This document shows, one piece after another, positions 23,671 through 25,295 of a DNA stretch of 25,295 bases (positions within the stretch are counted from its first letter, which is position 1; every line of letters begins with the position of its first letter). The stretch covers positions 1-25,295 of the forward strand of contig CABUBZ010000027.1 of the NCBI GenBank assembly GCA_902489945.1, written 5' to 3'. The notes under the pieces were generated by a model. That model saw nothing but the letters and a program-made list of their open reading frames with translations. It was not told where the DNA came from and made no database searches. The position numbers were made by a program, and so were the translations under genes. The stretch is from an uncultured Collinsella sp. GTDB lineage: Bacteria; Actinomycetota; Coriobacteriia; Coriobacteriales; Coriobacteriaceae.

Positions 23671-23705
23671 CATAAGAAAGGGAGGGTCGGTTTACCGGCC
23701 CTCCC
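23671..23705 (-). terminator. Intrinsic terminator after first lipoprotein gene
   Basis: GGGAGGGTCGG (23680-23690) pairs with CCGGCCCTCCC (23695-23705), one position being a G-T/A-C variant, around a 4-base loop. On the minus strand the hairpin is followed by TTTCTTATG. It lies about 72 bases after the stop. The rest of the 305-bp gap (23473-23777) holds only the phospholipase promoter region. Confidence 0.8.
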
Positions 23706-23777
23706 TGGGTACGAAGCGCTGGGGTACCGTCGCTTGTTTGCACTGCGCCCGTGTTTCCCGCTGCGCTCGCCAGTCGC

Positions 23778-24371
23778 TTAGCGCTTAATCTCGATGTCGT
23801 CGAGCTTAACGTCCATGGCCTCGGTCTTTGCCTCGGCGATGTCATCGGCAAACTCAAGGGACTCCATCATGGCCTCGACGGCGTCCTTGTGCTCTTCGAC
23901 GTTGTCGATGCGCACGTACACGCTGCCGCCGTCAACGTCGGTGAAGTACTCGGTCGTCACGCCGCCGGAGTGCGTGAAGTAGGCGCTGCGCCAGGTCTTG
24001 CCGTTGTACTTGACGGGGTCGCTCTCGGTCCATCCGGAGCTGGCCTTCCACTTGGCCTCATAGTCGAACAGCTCGTCAGCGTTCTTGTCGGGGTCGAAGA
24101 CGGGGATAAAGCGGTCGCTGGCGTGCTCGCTCTCGGTGAACTTAAACTGGGCCCTGTCGGCGGTATCGCCGGCAACGTCGGTGATTTCGACGCCCTCGGG
24201 GACCTCGACCTTAAACCAAATGAAGTCGGTCCTCATATCCACGGCTGGCTTTTCCGCTCCGCCGCCACCGCCACTGCCGGCAGCGCCGCCGCTTCCGCCG
24301 CAGCCCACTAGGGCAACTGCGGCAAAGAGGCTCATGCAGAGGGTGAGAATCGCTAAGGCCTTCTTTTTCAT
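23778..24371 (-). CDS. Lipoprotein, paralogue of the next gene
   Basis: 197 aa. The signal peptide MKKKALAILTLCMSLFAAVALVG ends in a lipobox with C24, so the protein should be lipid-anchored on the outer face of the membrane. A Gly/Ser-rich linker (25-40) leads to a domain of about 155 residues that I do not recognise. It shares TDFIWFKVE-PEGV, FIPV, DPV-YNG-TW, FTDV-GS-Y and a closing EF-DD helix with the neighbouring lipoprotein, showing tandem duplication. AGGAGG about eight bases upstream supports ATG 24371. It has its own terminator. The function is unknown; a substrate-binding or surface-adaptor role is only a guess. Confidence 0.88.
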   Translation of the reverse strand: MKKKALAILTLCMSLFAAVALVGCGGSGGAAGSGGGGGAEKPAVDMRTDFIWFKVEVPEGVEITDVAGDTADRAQFKFTESEHASDRFIPVFDPDKNADELFDYEAKWKASSGWTESDPVKYNGKTWRSAYFTHSGGVTTEYFTDVDGGSVYVRIDNVEEHKDAVEAMMESLEFADDIAEAKTEAMDVKLDDIEIKR

Positions 24372-24507
24372 GGTCGTGTCCTCCTCGATCTGTAACCGCC
24401 CATGGATTACCTGCCTTTACTGTACGCGCGGACGGCTTGCTAGGGTGGGCCATGTGTCCCATTCTGGGGGCCGGATTTGCGCCGTTAAGTGGCAATATGC
24501 GCGGACG

Positions 24508-24543
24508 AAAGAGAGGGGAGGGCCGATGCTGTCGACCCTCCCC
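24508..24543 (-). terminator. Intrinsic terminator after second lipoprotein gene
   Basis: GGGGAGGG (24515-24522) pairs with CCCTCCCC (24536-24543), with a further CGA/TCG pair inside. On the minus strand TCTCTTT follows. Its stem resembles that of the terminator after the paralogous gene, so the duplicated unit probably included gene and terminator. The remainder of 24372-24600 shows no gene. Confidence 0.8.
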
Positions 24544-24600
24544 GGGGTTTGGTGCCCACGCTTTTAATGGAGCGCGAGCACGGGCGTGCGTGGACAATTG

Positions 24601-25203
24601 CTACTTGATCTCGATGCTCGAAATCTCGACGCCGCGGGCCTCTTTCACAGCCTCCTTCATGTCGTCAGGGAACTCGATGGAGTTGAGGAGTGCCTCGGCT
24701 TCTTTCTTATGCTGGTCGAAGTTCGGGATGAGGATGTAGATGCTTCCCGGCTCAACGTCGGTAAAGAGCATGGTTGAGGTGCCGCTGTTGTCCTTGTACG
24801 TTCCGGTGAGCCATGTCCTGCCGTTGTACTCGACGGGGTCGCCGTCTTCCCACTGGAACGTCCCCGTATGCCTTTCGGCCTGCTCGGCAAAGGACTCTTC
24901 GGCCGTCATCTTCTCTTGCCAAACGGGGATGAATTGGTCGACCGTGGTGTTCTCGTTCTCGGGGAAGGTGAGATGGACTCTGTCGGCGTTCTTACCGGCG
25001 GAGTCGCTTACGCCGACGCCTTCGGGCATCTCGACCTTAAACCAGATAAAGTCGGTCTTTTCGGCGACAGGAGCTTTTTCCTTGCTCTCGCTCTTGGCGG
25101 CGCTGCTGCCTCCGCTCGAAGCGCTCCCGCCGCAGCCCACAAGGGCGAGCGCGGCAAAGAGGGCGATGCAAAGGGAAAGGATCGATAGGGTCTTTTTCTT
25201 CAT
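24601..25203 (-). CDS. Lipoprotein, paralogue of the preceding gene
   Basis: 200 aa. The lipobox LVGC has C24 after the signal MKKKTLSILSLCIALFAALA; a Ser/Ala/Lys/Glu-rich linker (25-48) precedes the shared domain. Conserved blocks with the paralogue are TDFIWFKVEMPEGV, FIPV, DPVEYNGRTW, FTDVEPGSIYI and SIEFPDD. The signal peptides are nearly identical while the linkers differ. AAGGAGG before ATG 25203 sets the start; the frame is open 14 codons further up but would bury the ribosome site and the signal peptide. Its promoter is not visible and may lie beyond the window. Confidence 0.88.
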   Translation of the reverse strand: MKKKTLSILSLCIALFAALALVGCGGSASSGGSSAAKSESKEKAPVAEKTDFIWFKVEMPEGVGVSDSAGKNADRVHLTFPENENTTVDQFIPVWQEKMTAEESFAEQAERHTGTFQWEDGDPVEYNGRTWLTGTYKDNSGTSTMLFTDVEPGSIYILIPNFDQHKKEAEALLNSIEFPDDMKEAVKEARGVEISSIEIK

Positions 25204-25295
25204 GGTGGCGTCCTCCTTGTCTGTTGGCACATCGCGGCACCGCATGCTGCCGGGGCGTCGATTGTGTTTGCGGCGGATGTCTTTGTGCGTGGGTT

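Noticed and set aside
1..25295. CRISPR arrays, insertion sequences, att sites
   Set aside because: No regularly spaced repeats, transposase or integrase frames, or terminal inverted repeats with target duplications were seen.

Overview
The window reads as one chromosomal contig from a GC-rich, anaerobic Gram-positive bacterium, most likely a gut coriobacterium close to Collinsella (inference, moderate confidence). Support: high-GC codon choice; a DnaE whose PHP metal site is intact, as in actinobacteria; superoxide reductase and formate-tetrahydrofolate ligase, typical of anaerobes; diacylglyceryl lipoproteins; and a Tat signal plus LAxTG-type sortase signal on one surface protein. The first 12 bases match the end of an Illumina adapter, so the contig edge carries non-biological sequence.

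Layout. 13-810: C-terminal part of an AddA/RecB-like helicase-nuclease, followed by a long imperfect hairpin (823-885). 987-8283: dnaE and a SWIM/SNF2 helicase, 28 bp apart, probably one operon. 8434-8796: superoxide reductase with a degenerate N-terminal metal domain, then a terminator. 8914-10899: a protein shaped like glutamine-dependent NAD synthetase that has lost key residues of both active sites. 11037-13245: ruvC-ruvA-ruvB, coupled by stop/start overlaps, behind an extended -10 promoter with a good LexA box at the expected transcription start. 13390-15057: fhs with a strong terminator. 15239-16243: single-pass membrane protein with short repeats at both ends, convergent with a CDF metal exporter (16256-17437, minus). 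17701-19038: double zinc-ribbon protein of unknown role, then a structured intergenic region ending in a terminator.

The right third is more accessory. It holds a lone YhcG/DUF1016 PD-(D/E)XK nuclease (minus), a small PH-like protein (plus), a surface-anchored phosphatidylinositol-specific phospholipase C whose frame breaks at an A7 run (20990-23472, minus), and two tandem paralogous lipoproteins (minus), each followed by a similar terminator.

Genome maintenance dominates the left half (nuclease, replicase, SNF2, SOS-type Holliday junction processing). The right half is mostly cell-surface and accessory functions. The best leads are the double-dead NadE-like protein, the frameshifted PI-PLC with a dnaX-type slippery heptamer, and the LexA box before ruvC. 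No CRISPR array, rRNA, convincing tRNA or insertion sequence was seen.
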